Assembly (NCBI GenBank): GCA_950295325.1
Contig: OX485804.1
Span: forward strand, 64,882,533-64,946,532
From: Polytrichum commune
Taxonomy: Eukaryota > Streptophyta > Polytrichopsida > Polytrichales > Polytrichaceae
Reading direction: 5' to 3'
Length of the DNA: 64,000 nt
Positions within the stretch are counted from its first letter, which is position 1, and each line of letters starts with the position of its first letter. The notes under the pieces are model-generated. The model was given only the letters and a program-made list of their open reading frames with translations, was not told the origin of the DNA and made no database searches. This document shows positions 44,914 through 57,505 of the stretch, piece after piece. Both the position numbers and the translations under genes were made by a program.

Positions 44914-45715
44914 GATGAATATAATTGAGAAATAAACGGAACGCGGCATGATTTTGATTTAAATCTATAATTGGATAAGTAAATGAACTCAGTATTAATA
45001 TTGCGACGGATTAATGAAGTAAAAAACTCTAAATGATATAGGTTGAAGCAATAATCTTATTAAATTGAATGCTTAATCACCGATAAGATAAAATGACGAC
45101 TCATACCATATGAAATATTGATGTATATATGTGGTTTGGCCTATTGATGCAATCCGAGGTTGCTATTGTAACTTTGGGCTACGCACAGGTAAGGACTATT
45201 GCCGGACAACCTAATTTAAATGTCACAACTAATCAAAGAACATTGACAATCCTGAAAGGATGATGGTACTGCCTATTTTAAGTTTTATTGAGAATATCAA
45301 AGTGCCCTTGGCTTTGGTAAGCAAGACTCAAATGAGACACTGTTGCAAAAGACTATTGTCGATGGTGAGTCCTATGATTGTACACCGCACCTGGTCCCAT
45401 TAAAATGAACTCACTGCCAGACTATTGCCTGGGGAATTAGAGTAAGACGAGAGACTGTCACATTTGCATGTACTGACATGGAGAGGTTTTTAGAGTTTTT
45501 ATCCCTTATCCATGAACCACTTGTCATTCCTAGTTTGAAGTGAAGTGATATAACCTTGTGTTTTCCCTAATAAACCTTATCTAAGACACCTAGATGTTAT
45601 ACAAGTCACATTTTAAGTCTTCCCTGATTGTTTCCATGGGTTTGTTTGTAACTAAAAAGCTAACTACAGTGCCAACTGAACTTACATGTCTAAACTACTA
45701 GCTAATAGTGATATT
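44914..45715. repeat. Second inverted repeat, left arm part 1
   Basis: Reads as the reverse complement of about 58,663-59,507. The homology stops at TGATATT (45,715) and resumes at 53,843, so the arm is split by 8,127 bp. Confidence 0.85.
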
Positions 45716-46215
45716 CGAGGAGGAGGGCATATAGGCCTTTCCCGAAATGCCGCCCTCTCAGGCGGCCACGTCACCTCAGAATTTTAGGGTTTTCGAGGAG
45801 AGTTCATGTCTGCACTTCGATCGCCGGCTTCTTCGATTGGATTGAAGGCACAACAATTGCGGCTTGAGAGCGAGGCCTGTAATTGAATTTGGGCGCAATT
45901 GCAAATTTCTCACACTGTCATTCAATCCTCAGAAATCATGGTCGAAGATCATTCTGCTTAAGGTGTGAGACTGCACCGCATTTGTTGTTGACCTCGAATT
46001 TCGTGTCTTTCAGCAATCGGGACAGTGTTTGTCAATTATGTTATCTCAAATTGATAAAAAGAAGACGGAGAAGAAGAAGATCAGATTGAGGGGATTTTGA
46101 GGTGGTTGTCTTGTGGATTTTTAGGGTTTAAGGTTACGCTCGAGGTGGATGATTGCTTCGATGTGAATGCTCCCTAATTTCGTTTCTTTGAGCAATTGAA
46201 GCTTTTTTTTTTTTT

Positions 46216-46665
46216 GGTTATCTGGATCATCCGAAAATGATCAATATGTCAAAATCCAGTATCGGCGTAAGTATAATTTGAGGTGGTTAGGTTGGTGTGG
46301 ATTTTTAGGGTTGAGGTTCTCAGGGTTTAAGATCGAGGAAATAAAGGAGATGAACGAGCTGTTAACAGCTTGGAGCTGAGCGATCAGATGGGAAAATTTG
46401 GAGAACTTCTTTTGAATATTGAAGAACATGTGCACATTTCTGGTTATGTGGGTCATGGGAAAATGATTAAAATGTCAAAATCCAATACATGATTGAGAGT
46501 AATTTGAGGTGGTCGGGTTGGGTGGATTTTTAGGGTTGAGATTCTCAGGGTTTAAGATCGAGGAACAGCGGAGATGAATGGGCCGTTAACAGCTTGCTTG
46601 GGGTTGAGGCATTAGGTGGGAAAATTTGGAGAAGTGCTTTGGAGCATTGAAGAACATGTTGAGTA
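46216..46665. repeat. Tandem duplication of about 225-235 bp upstream of DNAJC17-like gene
   Basis: Two diverged copies share TCAAAATCCA, AGGTGG, GGATTTTTAGGGTTGAG, TCTCAGGGTTTAAGATCGAG and GTTAACAGCTTG in the same order. The copies lie about 1.2-1.65 kb upstream of the start codon, possibly in the promoter or a 5' UTR intron. Confidence 0.75.
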
Positions 46666-47864
46666 AGTTTTGGTGACTCTTGAAGTGAGAGAAATGAAGG
46701 GCAGGGGGAGCGAGGGATTGGCGGGGCACCCGCACCGCGATCCATTTAAAATCTCAGGTTAATATTCACAACGTCCTCACTTCTCCATGAAAATTGTCTG
46801 TGGTCAACTTCACCTCCCTCCTACACAAAATCAATCATGTAAGTATAATCAAACACCCGAGGTTAAATCAAGAATGGCTATCTTCAGATTATTTTAAATT
46901 GATGGTTTCCTGTACTTGGGCATGCAGGTGCTTCTATGTCTTTCAGAAGCCAACCCTCCCAACGCAGACTGCATGTTTCATGGAACCCAATGTGATTGCA
47001 AATTTGGAATCAATCAACTAATTGGTGGCTGCCAAACACCACAGTAATTGATTGATTTTCTAGTTGGTGTGAATGCAAACGAAGGATGATTAGCTAAGAT
47101 GAATTATGCTTTATGGGCGTTGAAGGTTGACAAGGGCCAACTCAAATTTTCTGATAATGACTATGCATCTTATCTCTTGTGAAAAATCATATTGATGACT
47201 AGTGTCGTAAAAGAAATCTCACATGTGCACATATACTTGTCAACATTTCAGGCTGAGGCAGCTCTAAGTGAAATTTTTGTAGATTTGCCTTTTCATCTTT
47301 TCAGGGCAAGCATTGACCATCCCGAGCTCACCGTTCCAAGGTAGATACAAATTGCTGTGAATCTTTTGCTGCATGGTTCATTGAAGACTTAAGGGCTCCT
47401 ATCCTTGGAAGAAGATGGACACCATTTTGATTGGTGGCACTCTATTGGTTGTTTATCATGTTCTATTATTACTAATTATGCTTTTACATCTCAATGTCTT
47501 GTGCAGTGAAAGGCAGTTATGTGAAGCATTGTTATTATGGTATGAAAATCGAGAACAAGGCCCACTTCGTGAGGACTCAGTCCTTCTGTTTCAAAAGGTC
47601 AGCTTTTGAAGGGTCTCACTTCCCCACCTTCATATTTACTGTCTGCATATTCATTCTATTTCACTGCATGATTCATTGTTAGCTCTTTAATTGTTGGTGG
47701 ACAAACCATTCTGCTGGTTCTTACTCGTTGTGCTGCCATTTTGTTGGGGGTATTTTATTCTGCTTGCTCAGATACAGCTGAACTTGCTACCTATCGAGTA
47801 TTTTTTAAGTGAGTCCTGTTCTCTTTATCTGTGATTTAGTTTCTCTCTGTGGACGCAGGCAGCG

Positions 47865-49627
47865 ATGGAGGAGGATATGTATCATGTGTTAGGATTGGAG
47901 GGCGGAGGGCCGCACGTCCTTCAAGCAGCCATTCGGAAAGCGTATCGAGCACAGGCGTTGGTTTTGCATCCTGACAAGCGTGGAAATGATCCTGTTGCCG
48001 GTATGTAATTAATTCTTGCTGCTTCCTGGAATTCTTAGCAGGAGGAAACGTAGCTTGAGGTGTATGAGATTCAGTAAGGGTCATATTTTGTATAGTAGGG
48101 TCTTCGTTGCATCGTGCACACAGCTTCGATCTCGCTATTTTTGTTAGGGTTATTTTTTTCAGTTCGGATTGGATTCTGTGGAGGTTTCTGCGTCAGTGGA
48201 GGCATAATTAGAAGATGCATTTAGAAATGGACTAGAGTCGATTGGGGTTTACGATGCGCATGTTTGCGACAGGAGCTGTGTAAATTGCAATTCACATACA
48301 AAGCCAGAATCGCAAATAACTGCAAGCTAGATAGATCCTTCCACTTTAGGCAGAGGGCAAGCTTGAAAGCACGTTGCGAGTAATTAATGAATATTATGTA
48401 TAGATCAATATCTGGAATCACTGGGCTCCAGTCTATTGCTGAGAGACAAAAATAGGGTTTTATGTAAATTTTTTTAGGTCTCTTACTTCAGGACTCAAGG
48501 AAAACATCATTATCATCCTCGATTTTTGGAACGTGGACTGCTCTAACCTATTTCCTCTTGACAGCTGCCGAATTCCAGAAGTTGCAAAAGGCTTATGAAA
48601 TACTTAATGATGAGAAGGCTCGAGCTGCATTCGATGAGCTGCTTCGGGTCAGGAAGGAGCGCTTCGAGAAGGAAAACAAACAGAGTGAGAAACGGCGGAA
48701 GATGCTAAATGATTTAAAAGAGAAGGAGCGTGCACATGAACTTGACAGAAAATTCAAAGTTGAGGAGGAACAAGCATCTGTTCGATTAAAAGCTGAAATT
48801 GCAAGAATTCGGAAAGCTCAGGCGAAAAAGAGGAACGGAGAATCTCCCTCTTTTGAATTTGCAAAACCGCAGGCCTCTGCCCAGGTTCCAGCTGCTAGTG
48901 CTTCTGAAATGGAGAAGACCCTAAAGGCATCTTGGACATGCTTGGAAGGTGGTGGGGGTGGGTATTCAGCAGCCAGGTTTAGGGAGATCTTTGAGGAATT
49001 TGGTCAAGTAGAAGATATAGCCCTCCGACAAAGCAAGTCGAAGAAGAAATCCTCGGCACTAATTGTGATGAGTTCCAAAGAAGCAGCCATAAGTACCATG
49101 TCCCATAAGTGTTTTAAGGTGTTTTATTTGTCAAGTTGTGGTTATTCTACTGTTTTGAAGCAATTTCTTTTGCTCATTGTTCCTATTGTATTGAATTTGT
49201 TGTATTTCAACTTGCTGGTAGGGCTCCTTGGTTCAGCTACTCAGCTGAAATAGTTAGTGATATTGAGTGCATTCTTGTCATGGCTTCAAAAAGTGATCAA
49301 TATTTCAGTGGCATGCGATGTCTTTATTATATTATTATTATATTTTGTTCAGTTTGGATTGGATTGTGGTGTTCTGATTGGAAGTTGTTGGTGGTTAAAC
49401 AGATAGCGGCTACTGAAAGACAGTGTGGTGACCTTTCCAATCCCCTGCTGGTGGTACCTGCCATGCCTTTAGGGACCAAACCTGTGAATACAGAGATGGC
49501 AGAGCTGAAGCTTGTTGGAGCTGGGTTTAGGTCCTATGAGGATTTAACGTTGCGGAAGATGCGGCAGGCTGCTGAGCGGGCAAGGTTAGAAAAACAAATG
49601 CGGGAGGAGGATGAAAAAGTTGGTTGA
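47865..49627 (+). CDS. DNAJC17: DNAJC17-like J-domain and RRM protein
   Basis: Three predicted exons: 47,865-48,000, 48,565-49,092 and 49,407-49,627, giving 294 residues. J-domain proteins stimulate Hsp70; the DNAJC17 type adds an RNA-recognition motif and is linked to splicing (yeast relative Cwc23). The J domain (residues 5-75) keeps HPD at 35-37. A charged helical region runs about 73-135. The RRM starts near residue 164 (TLKASW) and ends after the second intron in LSNPLLVVP. Intron 2 was placed at GTACCA...GATAG because it restores the usual spacing; a later donor (AAG/GTGTTT) with acceptor ACAG would add 5 residues. A TTTCTCTCTGTGGACGCAG upstream of the start looks like a 5' UTR acceptor. 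The frame is intact. Confidence 0.9.
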
Positions 49628-52600
49628 TGATTGTTTGCAAACCAGGAGCCCAGTGAGGAGTATTGCGCCACATGACTCTGCTTTGTTCAAATCTTCCAGA
49701 TTATTATGGTTTCACTACAAATTGATACCTGAATTTGTAAGCACTTTTGTGCATGTACATAGCTATGTCTTTGATGCATAATGTTGCTGTTACATTTTTT
49801 GGAACTTTGGTTGAGCACACTTGCTGAGCTTCACATCCTAGGATATGCCTTTTAAGGTAGGAGTATAGTATAGTATGCTTCAGTCGTCATGTTAACGATG
49901 TCTTTCGATGTGGATAAGAAGTTTGCCGAGGAGTGAGCAAGAGTCTACAACTTTCTGTCTTCTTTCGTTTTGATTCGATTTTGTGTGCTGGATCTTTGTG
50001 AGGATAGATCGCATCGGGATTCACTGTCATTAAATCCCGAGGTTTGATTGTTCTTAAGTAATACTGCTTTGAAAATTCTTGGCGCAAGTAATTAAACGAT
50101 GCTATACTATGCCCCTTCCCCTGCTCTTATCATCTTTCAAAGAAGATTGATGTCAAAGGTAACGAGAAGGATTTGCATTTGAAAGAGGCAAATACGTTGC
50201 ATGAGAAGAAGAGCATGTGAAACAAACAAGAAACTAGGTCTTTGAAGTGATGACGAACATTGCACATAATTTGCAGTTGCATATGCTCTGGGAAACAGTT
50301 TTGACATTGATCGGTCCATTTCATAATAGTTTGTGAACAACAAGCACAAATTATTGAATGGAAGGTCTACAATAATGAACTTCCTGAAGTGTTTATCATG
50401 TTCCTGGTGTTTCATGATTGTCCCTTTGAACATACTGGATTTCCGTACAAATTAGTGCAGAAAATTTAATGGCGGAGTGGCCAATTTGAGGGTCACAAGT
50501 TTCGAACTCTTGACAAGGACCTAGAGAGTCCCGAAGACAACTCTTGATCCTGTATTTGCAATATTGGTGACCACCGACTACTGAGAGCCTTAGGTTTAAG
50601 TTATGGAGAGGAAGTTGTTAAGTTTGAATAAGCCAGGGAATAATAAGTCAGGGAATAATAAGCCAGATCTGTTGATTTTCAACCGCCATTAGATACCTCA
50701 TCAGCGGGCATAAGGATTGTATGATTAGCAGGAGGATATATGGTTCGCACCATCTTATAGCAAGTTTTGTGATACCAAGAAGTACAACCTCAACATTCTT
50801 GCAAATTTTCAAGGCCTCGAACGTCGTCCGAGCAACAACAAATTCGTGGTCTGATGTGAATGATTCTCAGCGACAGGAAATAGGCCATTAACCGACAAAA
50901 AGAGATGTCAACCTCCAGTTTAATGAAGCAACCCTATATTGGAAGGAACAAAGGAGCAGTCATGAAGGACTTCGCACGTTACGATTATGGATGGCTTGCA
51001 TTGAAATAACTTCCTCTTGCACTCTCAACCGAATTGAGTTGTCGTTGCCGTACTCCGATTGCAAGAACGAGAAACGCGCAAGTATGGTGATCTTCCTACT
51101 CCATTTCTGTTTCCGTCGATTGAATGATCCTTGCATTATTTGAGTGCATGGATATGATGCTCCTTATTCATTGCATGTCCATGTGTCGGTCGTATAAGAA
51201 AACTATGAGTATGAATTTCTCAGAGGAGACAATTTTGCTTGTGCATGTCACATACCAGATTGCACAAGTCAATCAGTACCGATGTGGTTGCTGATTGAAT
51301 TTTGCTGAGATCTATTCTTTGCGATTTTTCTGGCACTAAAGAGCTTTGATAGACACCTGTAGTGTCCCAATCAGAAAATTTACCAGAAGGCAAAGCCTGG
51401 GATGTTACAGCCTTGGTCTAACACAACATCCGAAACATAGATCAATATGTTTCTGCTGCCATACTTGTTCAATTCAATCGTCAAAGGTTGACAATGCTCG
51501 TTTTCACGGTCCCCTGTTACTTTGAAATTGTGGCCATGACCTTGGAGTCCACAAGAATATGGTCATGATGAACATATACTTCGGACGGATAATTTGTTTC
51601 TTGACTATAGTGAGACATTCGACTTGAACGGAATAATTACTTGACAGAATTGGACATAAACAACCCGAGCTGCCGAAGAACAAATGGCTTGCAAGTCTTA
51701 AAGTAAGTTAGAATAGGTGCACTAAATAACGTCTGTATAACATGCCCTTTCCATTTCCAAAGAAGTCGAAATGCTTACCACATATAGTCGACTGTGGGGA
51801 TAAATCCTCCCATGACTTGATTATTATTTGACAGGAATTCCTGTTTGAACTTGCGAAATGTTTTCAGAAACTTAGTTGCGCCTATTAAATCGCCCTTCCC
51901 AATGAGGTTTAGAAGATTGTTTCTTCCATGATATCAGACATAGAACTCGGTGGTGAGCTTTATATCTAACATATTGTGCAGTCCCATGTAATTTCTAGAT
52001 GTTAATTACAGTAGACTGGTTCAAACATGCCGTTATACATAGACGCTATCTGCATGATGCACTTCAAGTACTGATGTTGGTTCAATAACATTGGCCAGAT
52101 ATTTGGTTACTAGAAAAGACTGCATCCCAGCATGGTGACAACCGATGCCCGCACCATGTGGCAGAGTACATCTTCTAATCGAATTCAGGAAGAAACACTC
52201 CGAGCTCCTAAGCTCGCCCATTGCCCAATATTACCAAAAACACAACCTGAGATTTGTCAGCCGATAATCGTCAGGGGTTTTGAACATACACGTTCGTATT
52301 ACTGGAGCAACAGTTGGGGCTCTCTAGATACAAAGACGGTCTGGCAAATGAGCACAGTTACTACTTTGAAGCAGATCTGATGGCAATGAACATTCTGACC
52401 TAATGCTACCATCTCTTAAAAATGACCTATTCATTAACATTACTTCTGGCTGGTACAGGTTGTACATTTTGAAGCTGACGATATTGAATTCAGAAGGAGA
52501 CCACCAGGTGGCCGGAAACGTGTTATGATTCAACATGTTGATGACCTCTTTACCAAATGATATGCCATCAAAGTCTTGTCTGATTTGTCAGGAAGGAAGT

Positions 52601-53146
52601 GTCAGTCTTGTTACATCTGGTAGTCGTACAGGGGGAATCATTCAATAGGAATACAAACTTGTAGGGAGAACTTTTACTGGGAGCTGAATCACGGCTCTTT
52701 TGGTCATTAAAGAATCATGAATATAAACTTCAACACACATCCCTCAAAGTGTTATTTGCAAAAAAAAACGACACATCAAAGTTTTCTTGGGGCAAGTAGT
52801 TGCTAAATTATGGGAGTGTAGTATACTATGTGCCATCTGAGACATTCTCTTACCCCAGCCAATTGGACATTAGCACTAGGTTGTCCTCCCAACATAAATT
52901 GTACTTTTAGCATTATTGTATAGAGTGAAATGGACTTGGTCGACAATTTATCTTGCACTTGTGATGTTGTGTGCTATTTGTAAAATGTTTCAGTTCATTA
53001 TGCTTACTTGACTGTGCCTATGAAACCTACATGTTTGTGAATAAACCCGGTAATCCTGCATACACAAGTCCAAACTATTTGGAGAGGGGGAATTATTGCA
53101 TACAAGCGTATATCTTATCCATCCAACATCAAAAATTGACCCTCTA
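49628..53146. other. Downstream of DNAJC17-like gene, no further gene recognised
   Basis: Includes the 3' UTR. I found no domain-bearing ORF. A tRNA-like unit lies at 50,466-50,560 and short GGGAATAATAAG repeats at about 50,635-50,665. Confidence 0.5.
50466..50560 (+). mobile_element. tRNA-derived SINE candidate
   Basis: TGGCGGAGTGGCC (about 50,470) resembles an A box, and GTTTCGAACTC (about 50,499) resembles a B box with normal spacing of about 30 nt. No fold of a full tRNA is evident, so it is more likely SINE-derived than a tRNA gene. Confidence 0.4.
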
Positions 53147-53213
53147 TAGGTTTGTTGTTGATTCACCTAACTTGTAAATGTAGGTATAAATGAGGTGAAT
53201 CAACAACAAACCT
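53147..53213. repeat. Perfect 22-bp-arm hairpin
   Basis: TAGGTTTGTTGTTGATTCAC...GTGAATCAACAACAAACCTA, with about 22-bp arms and a loop of about 24 nt. A partial third copy (TGTTGTTGATTCA type) occurs near 53,283-53,300. It may be a MITE core or a small-RNA hairpin. Confidence 0.7.
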
Positions 53214-53842
53214 AATTCACCTTATAGGTAAATTAACCCGGTCTACATTTTTATATAGCGATTACTTAATCCCTTATATGTTTATTGTTGATTCAACTCA
53301 TCTATAGGTTCATATCTACATCATTTGAACTAATTTGGGAAACAAACTTAGATAACAAGGAGAAATGATGTTGGTATGAATAGCATGACTATTTTGCATA
53401 GTTTTGCTATGCGTATATTTTTCTAGTAAATAATGTCAGAATGAACAATGCTTCCTAGATCTTTTGGTGGCTCTAATTTCATAGCATGAAGCAATTTAAT
53501 ATAACTTTATCCCACACGCACTATTATCCCACCCTCACTAAATGAGATAATTAGTGTAGTCAAGTGTTTGAGTTTTATAGCAAGCCTATGTTTATTTTTT
53601 CACAATGAAAAATTGCATAAACACCCTATCACATTAAATAATCTAAGTCAACATGTAATTATACCTTAATGACATTATTCTAAGTTCTTTTTAGTTCTTT
53701 TTCCCTTTATTCAGGAGCTCATGATTGACTTCGGCCTTAACTTCACACCCGCATATTCACGTTGCCTTCCAGATAATCCGCCTCTCCTACGAGGGGCCCT
53801 CCTCCTCCCACCAACGGAGGGGCCTCGGCCCCGAGTGGCTCG

Positions 53843-54240
53843 TTATAAAATTGTGAACTACTAGCTATTGTGGCTTTGGATGCTCTAGGCCTATTTTCTA
53901 ACTTCCCATGAATTGTCTCCAAAGCCATGATGTGATTTTGGATTCCACATGGTTATTTTGATAAATATTGCATGATATCAACGTGTGCAATATATAATAA
54001 TGATGTGTTGTCATAGACATTTTTTTTGTTCATAATTCATTTATTTTGCACGGGTGTGATTGCTCAAACATTTGTAATATGTCAAAATAATATATATCAA
54101 CTTATGATAAATTGGTGAACTAAAAAATAAATTCAATAATAAAAATAAAAATAATTTGAAAATAATTAATATACACCATGTGATTTTAAAGATAATACAA
54201 TATTTGATGAGGATAAGATATTCCAATATTTTAGATAGGC
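53843..54240. repeat. Second inverted repeat, left arm part 2
   Basis: Reads as the reverse complement of about 58,300-58,660 (for example AACTACTAGCTATTGTGGCT near 53,855), with growing divergence beyond 54,060. Confidence 0.82.
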
Positions 54241-54884
54241 TATAGTCAACAACTTATGATTTTTTAAGTATACCCCATTCATAACGTTGTCCCCCAAGTC
54301 TAATTGCAAATAACGTACCATTTATTTATAGCTCACATTATATTACCTAAAAAACTATATTTATTTCTATATTTATTTTTTGTTGTATGTTTTATATTCT
54401 ACATTCATTGTTTCATTTTGGTCATTTTATGAACACTTGCACTAATCTATCATTAGGATGACAAAGATAGTTTTAAGTCACAAAATTATAACCTCAATGT
54501 TAATGAGGATTTTGTAATGTTTTTGACCTCCAAGTTAATTACATGCTTCATTGATGGTTTCACTTCCGGAATGAAATCCCAATCAATTGCTTATTTAGAA
54601 ATTTCTTTAGAGGGTTGCCCTAGCCTAGATTTGACACCCCCGAAAGTTCGTGAGGGGGTATTTAATGTCCACCCATATTAATTTCTTAAAAATAACCGGA
54701 CTAGTAATCATAGGTTGGCAACGCATGATGCACCCACTTGTTTCTATATGAGGCATTTTTATTTTATCTAGCCCCCTTTGTATTATTGCCTTAAGTATTA
54801 GATTAGACTAGGATCATTTAGAACTACTAAAACTTGGTATTTTTGAAACCCTTGAGACAAGGAGTCGACAACGTGAGGTAGTGT

Positions 54885-54962
54885 CTAAAGTGGTTCATCT
54901 CATCCGCAAAGATGAATGAACTCTCACTAATGAAAATACATGAGTACCACGAATCCCCGGCC
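54885..54962 (-). mobile_element. Single MULE-type terminus, inward-facing partner of 42,612
   Basis: CACGAATCCCCGGCC at 54,948-54,962 is the reverse complement of the 42,612 terminus. Together they would bound 12.35 kb including the DNAJC17-like gene, but the flanking 9-mers differ. Confidence 0.5.
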
Positions 54963-55727
54963 GCCCAATTGATGCATCTACAAACTACATACTTTAAACT
55001 CATATCTACGATGTTGAGAATATAACCATACTACCAATGTATAACATGTTTTTTAACGTTACATAATAGTCTTAAAATTATGAAGAAAGGTCTTTGGTTG
55101 AAAAGTTATGTGCCTGGGTTTAGGGTCCCTAATCTAGCTACACGCGTCCCTGATCCCCATACTTCGGCCTCAAGCACGGAAGGGAAACACAGTAGAGTGG
55201 AGATATAAGCCATCGAGCGCTCGGCCATTTTTTCCATCTGTTTGAGCTTTCAGCTTTTCAACAGTCGGTCTGCTGGTGGATTACATCTTCTGGATTTGGA
55301 ATGAAGGTAATGTCATCTTTCAACAAACAACAGTTTAGGGTTGCAATTTTGAACTTTGCGAGACTTTCATTGTGAGGAATGTTCTCTGAATACGGTGATT
55401 TGTTTTTTCGACGATATACTAGGTTACAATGGTAATTCAATGTTTTCACAGGGATACAGACTCCAGGATACGGTCTAGTCCTAAATTATGGTCTGCTGCT
55501 GCTGATCGACCACATCTTCTAGATATGGATGAGGGTCGTCACTTTCTTTCAACAAACGCCTGTTCAATTTGTATTCAAACATTTCTTGTTAGTAAAACAT
55601 GTCTTTCAACACCACTTGTTGTTGCACTGTCACTTTCTTGTCGTGAATTTTCTCCTGACTGGTACCATATTTGTTTTCTCGACCATGTAAACGCGATCTA
55701 AGCCCTCATGCACTGGTTTTACAGGCC

Positions 55728-56159
55728 ATGACGGAAAAGAGAAAGTTGCCCGAAATGGCAAGTTTTCCGAAAGGGAGGCGATCCCGTTTACATGTGCGAG
55801 AAAGAAAATATGGTCCCATTTCTTCCCCAGCGCCAGCCACAGTGGCAACTTCGACAAGAGCAACAGCCACAGCCACAGCAGAAGCCATTTTGCCCGCCAC
55901 ACCTGTTCCTGTGACGAAGGACAAAGAGGTCGCAACCACCTCTGAGAACCCTCTTGGAACGCTTGCAGATACGACGGTGACAGACTACGCAATCCTCACT
56001 TCGGTCAATCACATATTCACCTTTGCAAGCGGGCAAGAAGAATCACTTCAAGATTTGAACAAGGCTATGCTCATCTTTACAACCCGCCAAGAAGAACTAG
56101 CTCGCAAGTTAAGGATGGGTATGGCAAAGGTTCTTGAAGCGTATCCGCCAGGGAAATAG
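55728..56159 (+). CDS. Unrecognised small gene, copy B, intact
   Basis: 143 codons from the ATG that directly follows a splice-acceptor-like TTTTACAG, so an upstream non-coding exon is likely. Visible parts: a basic N-terminus (MTEKRKLPEMASFPKGRRSR), an ISSPAP motif shared with copy A, an Ala/Thr-rich linker (STRATATATAEA), then two helix units of about 18 residues (GQEESLQDLNKAML, RQEELARKLRMG). No known domain. The upstream region matches 17,640-17,850. A frameshifted copy with one more unit lies at 18,066-18,541. Nuclear location is possible from the basic N-terminus but unproven. Confidence 0.5.
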   Translation: MTEKRKLPEMASFPKGRRSRLHVRERKYGPISSPAPATVATSTRATATATAEAILPATPVPVTKDKEVATTSENPLGTLADTTVTDYAILTSVNHIFTFASGQEESLQDLNKAMLIFTTRQEELARKLRMGMAKVLEAYPPGK

Positions 56160-56169
56160 TAACTCTCCA

Positions 56170-56470
56170 CTGGCAAGAAGAACAGCAGTTAGTTTTGCAC
56201 AGAAGAGAGAGAAAGATGTTGTGTTCAGATCTATTTAATGAAGTTGCCTCCAATACGTGTAGAACGGCACTTCAACCACTATGTGTTTCGGAGTTTTCTG
56301 CCAGAGAAATAGTTTTGACTTAAATGTCTACACTGGCAAGAAAAACAACACTAAGTATTGCACTAAAGAGAGAGAAGGATGTTATGTATGAAATCCCATA
56401 AATAAAGTTGCCACCATTACATGTATACTACATTTCAACCTCTATGTATTTCGGAGTTTTCAATCGAACG
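56170..56470. repeat. Tandem duplication in 3' flank of small gene copy B
   Basis: Two units of about 130-150 bp share CACTGGCAAGAA, GAGAGAGAA, AAGTTGCC and CTATGTTTCGG-like blocks (56,168-56,305 and 56,328-56,465). Copy A has a single unit (18,558-18,690). Confidence 0.75.
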
Positions 56471-56779
56471 ACGAAAAAAAGACCGCAACGATGTGAAGAT
56501 CAAACAATGCAACGATGTAAAGATTGAACACTGCAAACATTCAGGGCGGAATGCACCAAACAGGCATAAAACCCAATGAATACTGAGCCGACCACACACA
56601 CTCACAAAATCTTCACAATAGCCCCTGGAAAGTTCATCACGAATCTCAGAGTAAATAAGAGTGAACGTATTTCTATTGCCGATATGACCGAGTCGCAATA
56701 GCTTCGACCGTTTGGGGTTTAATGGCCGCTTGGTTTGATCGCAGCCGTCCACTTAGAAACCCTAGCCCTAGCCCGCCGC

Positions 56780-57040
56780 AACTAGCGGTCTCGCCACTGG
56801 GGCGCTCCATGGCCCCAGGCGCAGATTGAATCTGGGCCATGGAGGCCCCCGGGATCCATCGACGGCCTAGATTGCAGGGGGCAGCTACCCCGGGCAGGGC
56901 TCCAAGCCAGCGGGATTAGGGGGGGCAGAGGGCCCACGCAGGGCGGAGCTAGCCACCTACAGAAGGGGGAGAAGGAATCACTGAAATTTTGAATGGAATT
57001 CATAGGCCCGTGGCAGTACTTGGTGCCTGCCCCCACTCGC
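56780..57040. other. GC-rich stretch without recognised gene
   Basis: A local GC-rich island with CCATGGCCCC / GGGCCATGGAGG inverted words. It is similar in composition to 17,060-17,280, which also lies beside the duplicated small-gene unit. No supported coding region. Confidence 0.4.
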
Positions 57041-57505
57041 TTTCTATATATATAAGCCCTCGCCAGTGATCAGGGAGATTTTTGGCCATATTTGGTTTAG
57101 ATCCTAGTGTTTCCAACTCCAACCGGTTATATGTTGACATCCTCCGGTTTTCCTTTATTAAATTGGGATATATTCTATAGATTCTTCTAAAATGATCGGT
57201 TATTTTCTTGCAATTTTGAACTTCAACCGGTTATTTTTCAAACTTAACCAGTTCATTTGTAACTAATTGTCGGTTCTCCCCGATCATTGGCCTTGGCTTA
57301 TTGGTTTATGGGGAAATAATTAGGAAAACGTCCATTAAAATTTCAAAATATCGTATTATCGGGGTCTTGTCTTCTCATTAATATGATAGATGTTGTAAAC
57401 TTATCATATTATTGAGAGAATACAAAAACATAAGTAAGATGAGAGTTAAAGCATATACAATGAATTTAAGCAATATAAATGGTATGGGATCTCAAGTTTC
57501 TGACT

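Larger units (their letters stand above)
45716..53842. other. 8.1-kb block carrying the DNAJC17-like gene, absent from the other arm
   Basis: In the right arm (about 58,655-58,670) the sequence flanking this block is joined directly. The block starts CGAGGAGGAGGGC and ends GAGTGGCTCG. I see neither clear inverted ends nor a target duplication beyond one or two T residues, so repair-type insertion or deletion from the right arm are both possible. Confidence 0.7.

Noticed and set aside
50470-50545. Possible tRNA gene
   Set aside because: A- and B-box-like words are present, but no acceptor stem or cloverleaf could be made out; SINE remnant preferred.
42612-54962. Definite gene-carrying MULE around the DNAJC17-like gene
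   Set aside because: Termini match in sequence, but no target duplication exists, so it is kept only as a speculative finding.
55630-56036. Minus-strand ORFs of 77-120 codons, one Cys/Gly-rich
   Set aside because: They lie antisense to the intact small gene and owe their composition to its Ala/Thr-rich repeats.
56782-57036. 84-codon Pro-rich minus-strand ORF
   Set aside because: It is explained by local GC-rich inverted words; no homology recognised.
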